Shown one piece after another: positions 16,617-26,536 of a DNA stretch of 64,000 bases (position 1 is the stretch's first letter; every line of letters starts with the position of its first letter). Origin of the DNA: Planctomycetota bacterium (GTDB taxonomy: Bacteria; Planctomycetota; UBA1135; GCA-002686595); contig JACKHT010000001.1 of the NCBI GenBank assembly GCA_020638855.1, positions 372,001 to 436,000 of the forward strand. Direction: 5' to 3'. Below the pieces are notes generated by a model. It was not told the DNA's origin, made no database searches, and worked only from the letters and a program-made list of their open reading frames with translations. The translations under genes and the position numbers were made by a program.

Positions 16617-17798
16617 TTACGCGGGCTGGCGGAAGGTACGCAGGATGTTGCGAGCAATGACTAGGCGTTGGATTTCGCTGGTGCCCTCGCCGATCACGCA
16701 TAGCTTGGCATCGCGCCACATGCGCTCGACCGGGTACTCGCGCGAGTAGCCGTAGCCGCCATAGATCTGGATCGCGTCGTAGGTCACCTTCATGGCGGTC
16801 TCCGATGCGTGCAGTTTGGCCACGGCACCTTCGCGGCCGTACGGCCGGCCTGCGTCCTTGAGACGCGCCGCTTGGTACACTAGGTGCTTGGCGGCCTCGA
16901 TCTGAACCTCCATGTCGGCCAGTTTGAACTGGACGGCCTGTTGGTCGATCAACGGACCGCCAAAAGCCTCGCGCTCATGGGCGTAGCGCTTGGCGCAATC
17001 GAATGCGCCCTCGGCGATCCCCAGCGACAGGGCCGCAATGGAAATCCGACCGCCATCGAGCGTCTTCATGAAGGTCGTGAAGCCTTCGCCCGGGGGACCG
17101 AGCAGGTGGTCCTTGGGGATGTGCGCGTCTTCGAAGACCAGGCTCGCCCAATCGGAACCGCGCATCCCCAGCTTGGTCTCGCCCTTCTCGAGCGAAAAAC
17201 CTTTGGTCTCGCGCGGAACCACAAAGGCGCTGATGCCCTTGGCTCCCAGGCTCTTGTCCGTCACCGCGGTGACGATGAAGACCCCGGCGTAGTTGGCGTT
17301 GGTGATGAAGCACTTGCGCCCGTTGAGGACCCAATGGTCGCCGCCGTCCACGGCGGTGGTGCGGGTTCCACCCGAGTCCGACCCGGCTCCCGGCTCGGTC
17401 AAGCCGTAGGCGCCCATGTACTTGCCGCTGATCAAGTCGGGCACGTACATCTTGGCGAGCTTGTCCCCACCCCACTTGAAGATCGGGTAGGTGCCCAGGC
17501 TCACGTGCGCGGCCAGGGTCAGCGCGGTCGAGCCGCAGACCTTGGCCAATTCCTCGACCGCCAAGGCGTACGCCAACGTACCCCCATCGCTGCCGCCGAG
17601 CTCCTCGGGGAAGACGATGCCAGGCAAGCCGAGCTCGACGATCTTTTCCCAAGTGTCCAGGGGGAAGCGATGGTGTTCGTCGATCTCAGCCGCCTTGGGG
17701 GCGACTTCGTTCTGGGCGAACTCCGCGACCATTTCGCGGATCATGGTCTGGTCTTCGGTCAGCTCCAGACCATGTTGGATGGGGGGCAATTCGTACAT
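16617..17798 (-). CDS. Acyl-CoA dehydrogenase
   Basis: A 393-aa FAD-dependent acyl-CoA dehydrogenase. YGLTEPGAGSDSGG is the FAD/substrate signature, and the catalytic base is probably E371 in GEGTSEIQR near the C-terminus. IQIYGGYGYSREYPVERMWRD is the usual C-terminal helical block. It introduces the alpha-beta double bond in short or branched acyl-CoA; the C-terminal glutamate position fits short-chain enzymes. Starting at MYELPPIQ gives a standard length, whereas the upstream open frame runs through the helix-turn-helix gene. It is the second acyl-CoA dehydrogenase of this operon. Confidence 0.92.
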   Translation of the reverse strand: MYELPPIQHGLELTEDQTMIREMVAEFAQNEVAPKAAEIDEHHRFPLDTWEKIVELGLPGIVFPEELGGSDGGTLAYALAVEELAKVCGSTALTLAAHVSLGTYPIFKWGGDKLAKMYVPDLISGKYMGAYGLTEPGAGSDSGGTRTTAVDGGDHWVLNGRKCFITNANYAGVFIVTAVTDKSLGAKGISAFVVPRETKGFSLEKGETKLGMRGSDWASLVFEDAHIPKDHLLGPPGEGFTTFMKTLDGGRISIAALSLGIAEGAFDCAKRYAHEREAFGGPLIDQQAVQFKLADMEVQIEAAKHLVYQAARLKDAGRPYGREGAVAKLHASETAMKVTYDAIQIYGGYGYSREYPVERMWRDAKLCVIGEGTSEIQRLVIARNILRTFRQPA

Positions 17799-17839
17799 GG
17801 GATGCTTGAGGGAGGGTGTCTGGGTGGCCCGTTGGCGGC

Positions 17840-18130
17840 TCAGTCCATTTCGAGCTGCCAGCCCGCCGTACGGCGAGCGCGGTTCGCCCGGGGGGGCGGG
17901 GTCGGCCGAACCAAGTCGGGGTCGGCCGATTCGCCCCGGTAGAAGTCGATCGAACAGCCCGATCCGACCCAGTCGATCAGGGCTTGGCGCGAGAACTTCC
18001 ACTCGCGACCGATCTTGCGTGCGGGCACCTGCTCGGAGTGCAGCACCTTGTGGAACGTTTTCAGGCTCACGCCCAGGAGCGATGCCGCCTGGTCGATGTT
18101 CAGGATTTCGGGTTGGGGCTCGGGTTTCAT
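17840..18130 (-). CDS. Small helix-turn-helix (excisionase/MerR-like) DNA-binding protein
   Basis: A 96-aa protein with the excisionase-type winged helix: ILNIDQAASLLGVSLKTFHK (about residues 9-28) followed by VPARKIGREWKFSRQALIDWV. This domain binds DNA in many small regulators. The C-terminal 35 residues are proline- and arginine-rich and look disordered. Its ATG overlaps the stop of the mutase small-subunit gene (ATGA), so it is firmly embedded in the operon. It may be an autoregulator or a pathway regulator. No recombinase or phage gene is nearby, so a true excisionase is unlikely. Confidence 0.75.
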   Translation of the reverse strand: MKPEPQPEILNIDQAASLLGVSLKTFHKVLHSEQVPARKIGREWKFSRQALIDWVGSGCSIDFYRGESADPDLVRPTPPPRANRARRTAGWQLEMD

Positions 18131-18552
18131 GCGTCCGCGGCCTCCTTGGCCCAACGTTTCTCCATCTCGCCTTGGATGAAACGGGCGATGTCTTCGGTGT
18201 GGGTGCCCGGGCCGAACAGCTTGGTGAAGCCATTGGACTCCAGCGCGGCCATGTCGTCGGCGGGGATGATGCCTCCACCCACGAGCAGCACGTGGTCGAG
18301 CCCGCGGTTGTGCAGTTCCTCGCGAACGCGCGGGAACAGCTCCATGTGCGCTCCCGACAGAATCGACAGCCCGACCACGTCCACGTCCTCCTGGAGCGCG
18401 GTTTCCGCGATCATGGCGGGGGTCTTGTGCAGGCCGGTATAGATCACCTCCATGCCGTTGTCCCGCAGCACGCTGGCTACGGTCTTGGCTCCCCGGTCAT
18501 GTCCGTCCAGACCGGGTTTGCCGATCAGGACGCGAATCTTGCGTTGGTTCAT
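18127..18552 (-). CDS. B12-binding small subunit of acyl-CoA mutase
   Basis: A 141-aa cobalamin-binding domain protein. KPGLDGHDRG contains the DxHxxG signature whose histidine is the lower axial ligand of cobalamin. VVGLSILSGAH and LLVGGGIIP are the other two conserved B12-fold loops. It is the separate small subunit (IcmB-type) that completes the large mutase subunit encoded five bases upstream. Together they make the adenosylcobalamin radical enzyme. Length and sequence are typical of split isobutyryl/methylmalonyl-CoA mutases. Confidence 0.92.
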   Translation of the reverse strand: MNQRKIRVLIGKPGLDGHDRGAKTVASVLRDNGMEVIYTGLHKTPAMIAETALQEDVDVVGLSILSGAHMELFPRVREELHNRGLDHVLLVGGGIIPADDMAALESNGFTKLFGPGTHTEDIARFIQGEMEKRWAKEAADA

Positions 18553-18557
18553 GGTGG

Positions 18558-20213
18558 CTAGAGGATTTTGGGCTCTTGGAATTGTCCGAATTCTTCGCGC
18601 AACACCTGGGCGATTTCCCCCAGGGTGCACTCGGCGTGGGCTGCGGCGATGAAACGTTCGAGCAAGTTGCCGCCGGCATGGCAGGCGGTGCGGATCGCGG
18701 TCAATTCGCGTTCGACCGCTTGCGGGTCGCGCTCGCTGCGCAAGCGGGCCATGGCCTCGCGCGCTTCGACTTCGGTTTCGCTGCGGATGCGGTGGATGTC
18801 GATGGTGGGCCCGCCGTCGTCTTCGACGTAGCAGTTGACGCCCACCACACGCTTCTCCCCCTTTTCGATCGCGCGCTGGTACTTGACCGCCGACTTGTGG
18901 ATCTCGAGCTGGAAGAAGCCGTTCATGATCGAGGGCACCACACCACCGCGAGCCTCGATCTCCTGGAAGTACTTCTCGGCTTCGGCTTCTAGGCGGTTGG
19001 TTTGTGCTTCGACGAAGTAAGAGCCGCCCAAGGGGTCGGCGACGTGGGCCACTTCGGTTTCTTCCGCCAGGATTTGCTGGGTGCGCAGGGCGATCTTGAC
19101 AGCCTTCTCGGTCGGCAACGAGAGCGTCTCGTCCATCGAGTTGGTGTGCAGCGATTGGGTGCCCCCCAAGACCGCCGCCAAGGCTTCGAAAGCCGTGCGC
19201 ACGATGTTGTTTTCGGGCTGTTGGGCGGTCAACGACACGCCAGCGGTCTGGGTGTGGAAGCGCAGCATCCACGAGCGCGGATCCTTCGCGCCGAATTCCT
19301 CGCGCATCTTGCGCGCCCAAATGCGGCGGGCCGCGCGGAACTTGGCGATTTCTTCGAAGAAGTCGAGGTGGCTGTCAAAGAAGAACGACAGCCGCGGGGC
19401 GAAGTCGTCCACGTCCAAGCCCACCGCCACGCCGCGCCGGATGTACTCCATCCCGTTGGCCAGGGTGAAGGCCAACTCCTGGGCCGCGGTCGAACCGGCC
19501 TCGCGGATGTGGTAGCCCGAGATCGAGATTGTGTTCCACTGGGGCACGTGCTCGGTGCAATACGCCATCACGTCGGTGATCATGCGCAGCGCCGGCTCGG
19601 GCGGCACCAACCAAGCGTGCTGGGCCTGGTACTCCTTGAGGATGTCGTTCTGGATCGTCCCGCGCAGGGCCTTGGGATCGATGCCTTTTTTTTCCGCACA
19701 GGCGATGTAGAACGCCAGCATGATCGGCGCGGGGCCGTTGATGGTCATCGAGGTCGAAACCTGATCCATCGGGATGCCCTCGAACAGCGCCTCCATGTCG
19801 CGCAGCGAGGAAATCGACACGCCCACCTGCCCCACTTCGCCGGCCGAAATCTCGTCGTCCGAGTCGTAGCCCATCAAGGTCGGGAAGTCGAACGCCACCG
19901 ACAGCCCTGTCTGCCCAGCCTTTAGCAGGAACTGGAAGCGCTGGTTGGTCTCATGCGCTGCCCCAAAACCCGCGAACTGGCGCATGGTCCAAAGCCGGCC
20001 CCGGTACATGCTGGGGTGCACCCCGCGCGTGTAGGGGTACTGCCCAGGCAAGCCCAAGTTCTCGTCGGGATCTTGCTCCCCATCGGCGGGCCCATAGACC
20101 GGTGCCAGCGGGGTGCCCGAGATCGTGGTGAAGTTGGCATCGCGCAGGCGTGCCTTGTCCATTTCCTGCTTCCACAGGGCTTGGCGATCGGTAGATGCGA
20201 CGGGGGTGCTCAC
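18558..20213 (-). CDS. icmA: Acyl-CoA mutase large subunit, isobutyryl-CoA mutase type
   Basis: A 551-aa TIM-barrel mutase subunit lacking its own B12 domain. In methylmalonyl-CoA mutase the substrate carboxylate is held by Tyr89 and Arg207. Here the matching residues are F80 in TMRQFAGFG and Q198 in NDILKEYQAQ, the same residues and even the same numbers as in IcmA. H235 in SGYHIREAG matches the conserved active-site histidine. This predicts reversible butyryl-CoA/isobutyryl-CoA rearrangement rather than methylmalonyl-CoA chemistry. The start is a GTG overlapping the previous stop (GTGA), which gives the IcmA-like numbering. Other mutases (hydroxyisobutyryl, pivalyl) remain possible but lack this Phe/Gln pair or context. 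Confidence 0.88.
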   Translation of the reverse strand: MSTPVASTDRQALWKQEMDKARLRDANFTTISGTPLAPVYGPADGEQDPDENLGLPGQYPYTRGVHPSMYRGRLWTMRQFAGFGAAHETNQRFQFLLKAGQTGLSVAFDFPTLMGYDSDDEISAGEVGQVGVSISSLRDMEALFEGIPMDQVSTSMTINGPAPIMLAFYIACAEKKGIDPKALRGTIQNDILKEYQAQHAWLVPPEPALRMITDVMAYCTEHVPQWNTISISGYHIREAGSTAAQELAFTLANGMEYIRRGVAVGLDVDDFAPRLSFFFDSHLDFFEEIAKFRAARRIWARKMREEFGAKDPRSWMLRFHTQTAGVSLTAQQPENNIVRTAFEALAAVLGGTQSLHTNSMDETLSLPTEKAVKIALRTQQILAEETEVAHVADPLGGSYFVEAQTNRLEAEAEKYFQEIEARGGVVPSIMNGFFQLEIHKSAVKYQRAIEKGEKRVVGVNCYVEDDGGPTIDIHRIRSETEVEAREAMARLRSERDPQAVERELTAIRTACHAGGNLLERFIAAAHAECTLGEIAQVLREEFGQFQEPKIL

Positions 20214-21199
20214 GGTTGGGTTTCCTCTTGCACTTGGGCCCATTCCGATGGAAGGGCGGCCTTAAGCTGTTCCAGGATACGCTCTGCGGCCCCGTGCGGG
20301 GTGCGCGAAGCCTTGATCATGGCCCGGGCATAGCCTTCTAGCCCGCGGCCTTCCCAAATGGCATGGTCGAAGCCTTCCCGCAGGACCCGCTGGACCTGAT
20401 CGAGACGCTGCTCCTGGCGGCTGAGCTGCAAGCGCCCTTCGGCCTCCAGCCACGCCCGGTGGCTTTGGATGGCTTCGAGCAAGCCGTCGAGCCCTTGATC
20501 GGTTCCGGCACTGACGCTGACCACGGGCGGCATCCACAACCCCTTGCCCGCAGTGCGGATGTGGACCGCTTCCTCCAAGTCGGCCACCATGCGATCGGCT
20601 CCGGGCAGATCCGCCTTGTTGATGCACAACACGTCGGCCACCTCGAGCAAGCCCGATTTCATCGCTTGCACGCCATCGCCTGCGCCCGGACACAAAACCA
20701 CCAGCACGGTGTCCGCCGCACCGACCACGTCGTACTCGGCTTGGCCCACACCGACCGTCTCGACGATCAGTTGGTCGAAGCCAAACGCATCCATCACGTC
20801 AAAGGCATCGACCGTCGCGCGGGCCAAACCGCCGCGGCTGCCGCGACTCGCCATCGAACGGATGAAAACACCCGGATCGAGCGTGCGCTCTTCCATACGG
20901 ATGCGATCGCCCAACAAGGCGCCGCCGGTGAACGGGCTCGAGGGGTCGACGGCAAGGATCCCCACGGTCCGCTCAAGCTCGCGCAGGTGGCGGGCCAATT
21001 GGTTGACCAAAGTGCTCTTGCCGGCACCGGGGGGGCCGGTCACGCCGAGTCGATGGCTACGCCCCACCGCCGCGTACACGTCCTCCAGAAGCTGGGGGAA
21101 GCGCCGGTCGGCGTTTTCGGCCCACGTGATCGCCCGCGCCAGCGCACCGCGCTGACCTGCAAGCAAACCTTGGGCGAGGGAGGGCTGTTGCGAATTCAA
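20210..21199 (-). CDS. meaB: MeaB/ArgK-type G3E GTPase, mutase chaperone
   Basis: A 329-aa GTPase that guards and reloads B12-dependent acyl-CoA mutases. The P-loop is GPPGAGKST at residues 55-63. VDPSSPFTGGALLGDRIRM is the family signature, VETVGVGQAE is switch-like, and NKAD gives guanine specificity. It starts with TTG, 11 bases after the acyl-CoA dehydrogenase stop; no ATG or GTG in a suitable place was found. Its stop overlaps the GTG of the mutase gene, so synthesis of chaperone and enzyme is coupled. Confidence 0.93.
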   Translation of the reverse strand: MNSQQPSLAQGLLAGQRGALARAITWAENADRRFPQLLEDVYAAVGRSHRLGVTGPPGAGKSTLVNQLARHLRELERTVGILAVDPSSPFTGGALLGDRIRMEERTLDPGVFIRSMASRGSRGGLARATVDAFDVMDAFGFDQLIVETVGVGQAEYDVVGAADTVLVVLCPGAGDGVQAMKSGLLEVADVLCINKADLPGADRMVADLEEAVHIRTAGKGLWMPPVVSVSAGTDQGLDGLLEAIQSHRAWLEAEGRLQLSRQEQRLDQVQRVLREGFDHAIWEGRGLEGYARAMIKASRTPHGAAERILEQLKAALPSEWAQVQEETQP

Positions 21200-21210
21200 A
21201 GCCGAGGGCC

Positions 21211-22356
21211 CTACGAGCGCAAAAGGTGGCGAGCGATCACGATGCGTTGCACATCGGTCGCACCCTCATAGATCTCGGTGATGCGCGCATCGCGGAAGAG
21301 CCGCTCGACATGGAAGTCGTCGGTGTAACCCGCTCCGCCGTGGATTTGCAGGCACTCGTCGGCACAGAAGTTGGCCGTCTTGGAGGCCATCAGCTTGGCT
21401 TGGCTTGCCATGCGCCCCACTTCCTGGCCGGTGTCGCGCAGCCATGCCGCATTGTGAACCAGGAAGCGCGCCGCGTCCAAATGGGTCGACATGTCCGCGA
21501 GTTTCCATTGGACCGCCTGGAAGTTGGCGATCGCTTGGCCGAACTGTTCGCGCTCCTTGGCGTACTTGGTGGCCGCTTCCAAACAGGCGCGGCCGATGCC
21601 CACCGCTTGGCTCGCGATGCCGATGCGACCGCCGTCGAGCGTGTCCATCGCGATGTTGAAACCACGACCGACTTCGCCGAGCACGCTTTCGGGGCCCAAA
21701 CGCACGTTGTTGAGCACCAGCTCGTTGGTGGAGGAACCGCGGATGCCGGTCTTCTTTTCCTTCTTGCCCACCTGGAAGCCGGGCGTATCGCGCGGCAGCA
21801 GGAACGCCGTGATGCCCTTGGCCTTGGATACCGTCGGATCGGTGCGTACGTAGACCACAAACAGGCCCGCTTGCTCGCCGGTTGTGACCCAAAGCTTGGT
21901 GCCGTTGAGCACCCAGTCGTTCCCATCGCGGGTTCCCGTGGCCACCAAAGCGGCCGCGTCCGAGCCCGAAACGGCTTCGGAAAGCGAGTAGGCGCCCAGC
22001 ACTTCGCCGCTGGCAAGTTTGGGCAACCAGGCCTGCTTCTGGGCCTCGGTGCCCCACTTGTTGATCGGAGCGCAGACCAAGCTGGCGTGCACCGATAGGG
22101 TCACCCCGGTCGAGGCGCAGGCGCGGTTGATCTCTTCCAGCACCAAGCACATGGCGAGGTTCGACATGCCCGCTCCCCCATAGGACTCGGGAACGGTCAG
22201 GCCCCAAAGACCCAACTCGGCCATGGCCGGAAACACGCTGGCGTCGATCTTGGCTTCGCGATCATGCTGGGTAGCCAGCGGCATCAGATGGTTCTCGGCG
22301 AAATCGCGCGACATATCGCGCACCATGCTGAGCTCTTCGGAGAGGGCAAAATCCAT
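21211..22356 (-). CDS. Acyl-CoA dehydrogenase (short/branched chain type)
   Basis: A 381-aa FAD acyl-CoA dehydrogenase. YSLSEAVSGSDAAAL is the substrate/FAD loop, WVTTGEQAGLF the second flavin-contacting stretch, and the likely catalytic base is E364 in EIYEGATDVQR. IQIHGGAGYTDDFHVERLFRD-like C-terminal residues are standard. It should catalyse the first oxidation of butyryl-, isobutyryl- or similar CoA esters. It sits between hydroxyacyl-CoA dehydrogenase and MeaB in the operon. No electron-transfer flavoprotein gene is present in the window. Confidence 0.93.
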   Translation of the reverse strand: MDFALSEELSMVRDMSRDFAENHLMPLATQHDREAKIDASVFPAMAELGLWGLTVPESYGGAGMSNLAMCLVLEEINRACASTGVTLSVHASLVCAPINKWGTEAQKQAWLPKLASGEVLGAYSLSEAVSGSDAAALVATGTRDGNDWVLNGTKLWVTTGEQAGLFVVYVRTDPTVSKAKGITAFLLPRDTPGFQVGKKEKKTGIRGSSTNELVLNNVRLGPESVLGEVGRGFNIAMDTLDGGRIGIASQAVGIGRACLEAATKYAKEREQFGQAIANFQAVQWKLADMSTHLDAARFLVHNAAWLRDTGQEVGRMASQAKLMASKTANFCADECLQIHGGAGYTDDFHVERLFRDARITEIYEGATDVQRIVIARHLLRS

Positions 22357-22407
22357 CGTGGGTGAGTCTGGGAGCAGGAGAGAGGGAGTGCTGGAGGACG
22401 GGGAGCC

Positions 22408-23267
<860 letters not shown>

Positions 23268-23271
<4 letters not shown>

Positions 23272-24452
23272 TGCAGGTTCTCCACGGCCATCGACACGGC
23301 GTTGCCCCCACCCAGGCACAGGCTGGCCATGCCACGCTTGGCCTTGCGTTGCCCCATGGCGTAGAGCAGCGTCGTCAGGATGCGCGCGCCCGAAGCGCCG
23401 ATCGGGTGACCCAGGGCGACCGCGCCGCCGTTGACGTTGACCTTCTCGGGGTCCAGGTCGAGCACCCGCCGCAGGGCGACCGCCGCCACGCTGAAGGCCT
23501 CGTTGATCTCGTGCAAATCGAAGTCCGAAGGCTTCATGTCCCACTTAGCTGCGCAGCTTTGGATCGAACGCTCGGGAGCCATCATGACCCACTCGGGGGC
23601 CATGCCTCCGGTGGTGTAGGCCTGGATGCGTGCCAGGGGCTTCACACCCAGCTTTTGGGCCCGCTCGGCGCTCATGACCACCAGCGCAGCCGCGCCGTCG
23701 TTGATCGAGGAAGCGTTGGCGGCCGTCACGGTGCCATCCTTTTGGAATGCCGGGCGCAGCTTGGCCATCGATTCCATGCTGGAGTCGGGGCGGATGTTTT
23801 CGTCCTTGGCAAAAGGCTTGGGATCGCCTTTGCGTTGGGGCACTTGGACGACGAAGCGTTCGGCGTCGAAGCGACCCGCAGCTTCCGCAGCGGCTGCACG
23901 CCGATGGCTCTCGACGGCGAAGGCATCTTGCTCCTCGCGGCTGATCTCGTACTTCTGTGCGACCTTCTCACCGGTGATGCCCATGTGGAAGTCGTTGTAC
24001 TTGTCCCAAAGGCCGTCGTAGACCATCGAGTCGATCAGCTTCCCGTGACCCAACCGCACACCGGCGCGCGCTTCGGGCAAGAGGTACGGAGCGTTGGTCA
24101 TGCTCTCCATGCCACCGGCCAGGATGCAGTCCGCGTCTCCCGCGCGAATCGCCTGGGCCGCCAACATGACCGCTTTGAGACCCGAGCCGCAAACCTTGTT
24201 GATGGTCAAGGCTCCCACCGTGTTGGGCACGCCTGCGGCCAGGGCCACTTGGCGGGCGGGGTTTTGTCCCAATCCTGCGGTGAGCACGTTGCCGAAGATC
24301 ACCTCTTCGATTTCCTTGGGATCGATGCCCGCCCTGGACAACGCCTCCTTGGCAGCCAGGGCACCCAGTTCAGGTGCGGACAGCGAAGACAAGCTTCCTT
24401 GGAACGTGGCGATGGGGGTGCGGCAAGCGCTCGCGATGACGACGTCTTTCAC
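23268..24452 (-). CDS. Acetyl-CoA acetyltransferase (thiolase)
   Basis: A 394-aa thiolase with nucleophile C88 in KVCGSG, the NEAFSVA box, GHPIGASG with the catalytic histidine, and CLGGGNA with the second cysteine. It closely follows the biosynthetic/degradative acetoacetyl-CoA thiolase pattern. It is the first gene of the leftward B12-linked operon, so the operon promoter should lie in the 370-base gap to its right. A TATACT hexamer occurs there on the minus strand at 24498-24493. Confidence 0.94.
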
Positions 24453-24822
24453 GGATGGGGAGGGGTCGGGAAAGTGGGTTTGTGGGGCAAGCAGTATAGG
24501 GGCCGCCCTGGGGCACTCCTAGGCTTGGAACCCGCAAACGGTCCCGGGGGACGGCCTCCCCCGAATGGGGACGGGAAATGGGCGGCCTTGGCGGTGCCTT
24601 TTTGGCGGGTTGCCTCCCGAGCTTGGGAATCCAGGAGGGGCCAAAGGGGGCCCGGCCAGGAATCATAAGTACCTACAAATAAACTAGTTACAGAAATCCG
24701 GTGGCACCTTCTCCCTCGCGGCCCCTTCCCCCACCGCTCCCAAGCTCTCCCCCCCGTTGAACCGACCCGTTCAGGGAAGTCTGCTGGGCCCAGGGGAAAC
24801 CACGGTTCGTGGGGAGAGGCTC
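24453..24822. promoter_or_regulatory. Divergent intergenic region with AT-rich island
   Basis: This gap separates the leftward acyl-CoA operon from the rightward sigma/CHAT operon. TATACT on the minus strand at 24498-24493 is a fair -10 candidate, but no good -35 is seen at 16-18 bases. From 24661 to 24698 the sequence turns AT-rich within a very GC-rich gap and includes TACAAATAAACTAG; GGAATC lies at its left edge (24659-24664). This island is the best place for the sigma operon promoter, possibly an ECF-type self-recognised one. The rest shows nothing recognisable. Confidence 0.4.
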
Positions 24823-25395
24823 GTGCAAGATTTGGAACTTACCGAGGGATTGCGAAGGAGGAACGAAGCCGCCATGGCCGCGTTCCTCGAACGCTATCGG
24901 GGCCTCTTGTACCACTGCATCGGCCACTTCGAAGCCGACACGCCTTCGCGCGAGGACCTCTACCAGGACCTCGTGCTGTACGTTTTGGAGCGGCTGGACA
25001 AGGGCTCGTTTGACCCCGAAAAGGGTTCGCTGGGTACTTGGCTGTACCGGGTTGCCTGGTGCCGCTGCGTCGACATCAAGCGCCGCGAGCATTCCAAACT
25101 GCGCCCCCATCTTGCTCAAGCAGGTGAGGACCTGCCCGAGCAAGTCGACGAAACCCCGGGCCCCCAGGAACTGGCCGACACCGAAGAGCTCGGAGGCTAC
25201 GTGCGCGCGGCCATGGGTTCGCTCGAACCCGAAGCCCAGGCCTTGCTCGACATGCGCTTCGTCCAGGGTCAGCCCCTAGGCGACATCGCCCGCGAACTCT
25301 CGATTTCGCTCGAACAAACCAAATACCGCCTGCGGCGCGCCACCGTGCACCTGCGCTCCGTCTTGCTCCACCAATACGCGCTCGAGGAAGCCTGA
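24823..25395 (+). CDS. ECF-type RNA polymerase sigma factor
   Basis: A 190-aa sigma-70-family factor with two conserved regions only. Region 2 includes DLYQDLVLYVLERL and GSLGTWLYRVAWCRCVDIKRR. Region 4 includes LEPEAQALLDMRFVQGQPLGDIARELSISLEQTKYRLRRA, a helix-turn-helix for the -35 element. The start is GTG with GGAGAGG six bases upstream; an alternative TTG 66 bases earlier lacks such a site. The anti-sigma factor gene follows after five bases and a CHAT protease gene after that, so this factor is probably released by a signal acting on the anti-sigma factor. Confidence 0.87.
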   Translation: MQDLELTEGLRRRNEAAMAAFLERYRGLLYHCIGHFEADTPSREDLYQDLVLYVLERLDKGSFDPEKGSLGTWLYRVAWCRCVDIKRREHSKLRPHLAQAGEDLPEQVDETPGPQELADTEELGGYVRAAMGSLEPEAQALLDMRFVQGQPLGDIARELSISLEQTKYRLRRATVHLRSVLLHQYALEEA

Positions 25396-25400
25396 AGGCC

Positions 25401-26528
25401 ATGGAACAGGACCCCCAAAAAAGCCGGCCCTTCGATGCCCCGTCCGACCCCTGGGATTCGGATGCAGGGACAGGCTCTGGGCACGAATCACTCCACCACG
25501 AAACACTTGCACATCGTTTGGCGTACTGGGACGAATGGACCGACCTCGACCGGGCACGCCTGGGTCGCGACCCTTGGGTGGCGCAGCGGCTGCAACGCCT
25601 GCAAGCAGTCGAGGATTGGCTGAACGAGAGCTTGTTGCAAGCCCAGGGTTGCCCCCCCGCCGAGGAACTCTTCGCGCTAGCGGGCCCCCAGCACGCCAGC
25701 GAACTCGACGAAGCGCGCCGCGAGGAACTGCGCGAGCACTTGCGTCTGTGCGCTTCGTGCTCGGCCGAAACCCGCACCCTATCGCTGCCCCCGCCCGCCC
25801 CCATCCTGGACTTGCCCGAAGAGTTCGAAAACGAGCCCGTGCTTGCGATCCCCGCGCAAGGACTAGGAAATGAGCTAGAAGACGAACTAGAAAAAGAAGC
25901 CACCGAGGCCAGCGTCGAAACTTCGCATCCCCGCGCCCGGCGCTTCTACGTGCTGGAGACCTTCTTGCTGAGCGCCGCGGCGGTCGTGCTGGTCTGGATG
26001 TTGGCCATGCGCGAATTCCGCACAACCACCCTGGCCGCCGAGAACTACCCCCAGTGGCCCACCCTGCGTTCGGGTACCGACACCGAACCCATCCATCCTG
26101 GCGGCAAGGTCCTCGCCCAAGAACCCAACCTACTGTGGTTTGGCATGGCCAGCGTACCGAGCAGCGAACAGGCAAGTCGCTATGGCATCCGGGTCCTCGC
26201 CCACTCCGCGTCGGCGTTTGATCCGGGCAACCTCGTGACCACCTGGGAAAACCCGGGGCCCAGCATGCCTGCAGCTCCCGGGCTCCCCCCAGGTCGCTAC
26301 ACCTTGGAGGCCTTTGCCATCGTCCAGGGGGTCGAGTTGCCCCTCGGGACCCAAGAGCTGGAGGTTTGTGATCGCCCCGATGTGCAGAAGGCCCTAGCAA
26401 GCCTGCGCGGACTCGATCGCGTGCGCTACTTGCACCGCGAAGGATTCCTCGAAGACGCCCGGCGCGAAGCGCTGCAAATGCCCGAAAGCCCCGCGCGCGA
26501 CCGGTACCTGGCCGGCAACCCGCGCTGA
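25401..26528 (+). CDS. One-pass membrane zinc-finger anti-sigma factor
   Basis: A 375-aa protein. The cytoplasmic part has an anti-sigma zinc-finger pattern: CPPAEELFAL at about residue 84, then H113, C117 and C120 in REHLRLCASC. A short acidic linker (about 155-172) and one membrane helix at about 185-203 follow. The remaining about 170 residues should face the periplasm and show no known family; LPPGRYTLEAFAI looks like a beta-sandwich strand pair. It is expected to hold the preceding ECF sigma factor at the membrane. The zinc-finger call rests on spacing; residues 1-80 do not match known anti-sigma domains. Confidence 0.75.
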   Translation: MEQDPQKSRPFDAPSDPWDSDAGTGSGHESLHHETLAHRLAYWDEWTDLDRARLGRDPWVAQRLQRLQAVEDWLNESLLQAQGCPPAEELFALAGPQHASELDEARREELREHLRLCASCSAETRTLSLPPPAPILDLPEEFENEPVLAIPAQGLGNELEDELEKEATEASVETSHPRARRFYVLETFLLSAAAVVLVWMLAMREFRTTTLAAENYPQWPTLRSGTDTEPIHPGGKVLAQEPNLLWFGMASVPSSEQASRYGIRVLAHSASAFDPGNLVTTWENPGPSMPAAPGLPPGRYTLEAFAIVQGVELPLGTQELEVCDRPDVQKALASLRGLDRVRYLHREGFLEDARREALQMPESPARDRYLAGNPR

Positions 26529-26536
26529 ATCCGTCC

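Noticed and set aside
17840..18130. Excisionase of a mobile element
   Set aside because: No integrase, attachment-site repeats or phage genes are near, and it overlaps an enzyme gene in an operon.
18558..20213. Methylmalonyl-CoA mutase large subunit
   Set aside because: The carboxylate-binding Tyr and Arg are replaced by Phe80 and Gln198, the isobutyryl-CoA mutase pair.
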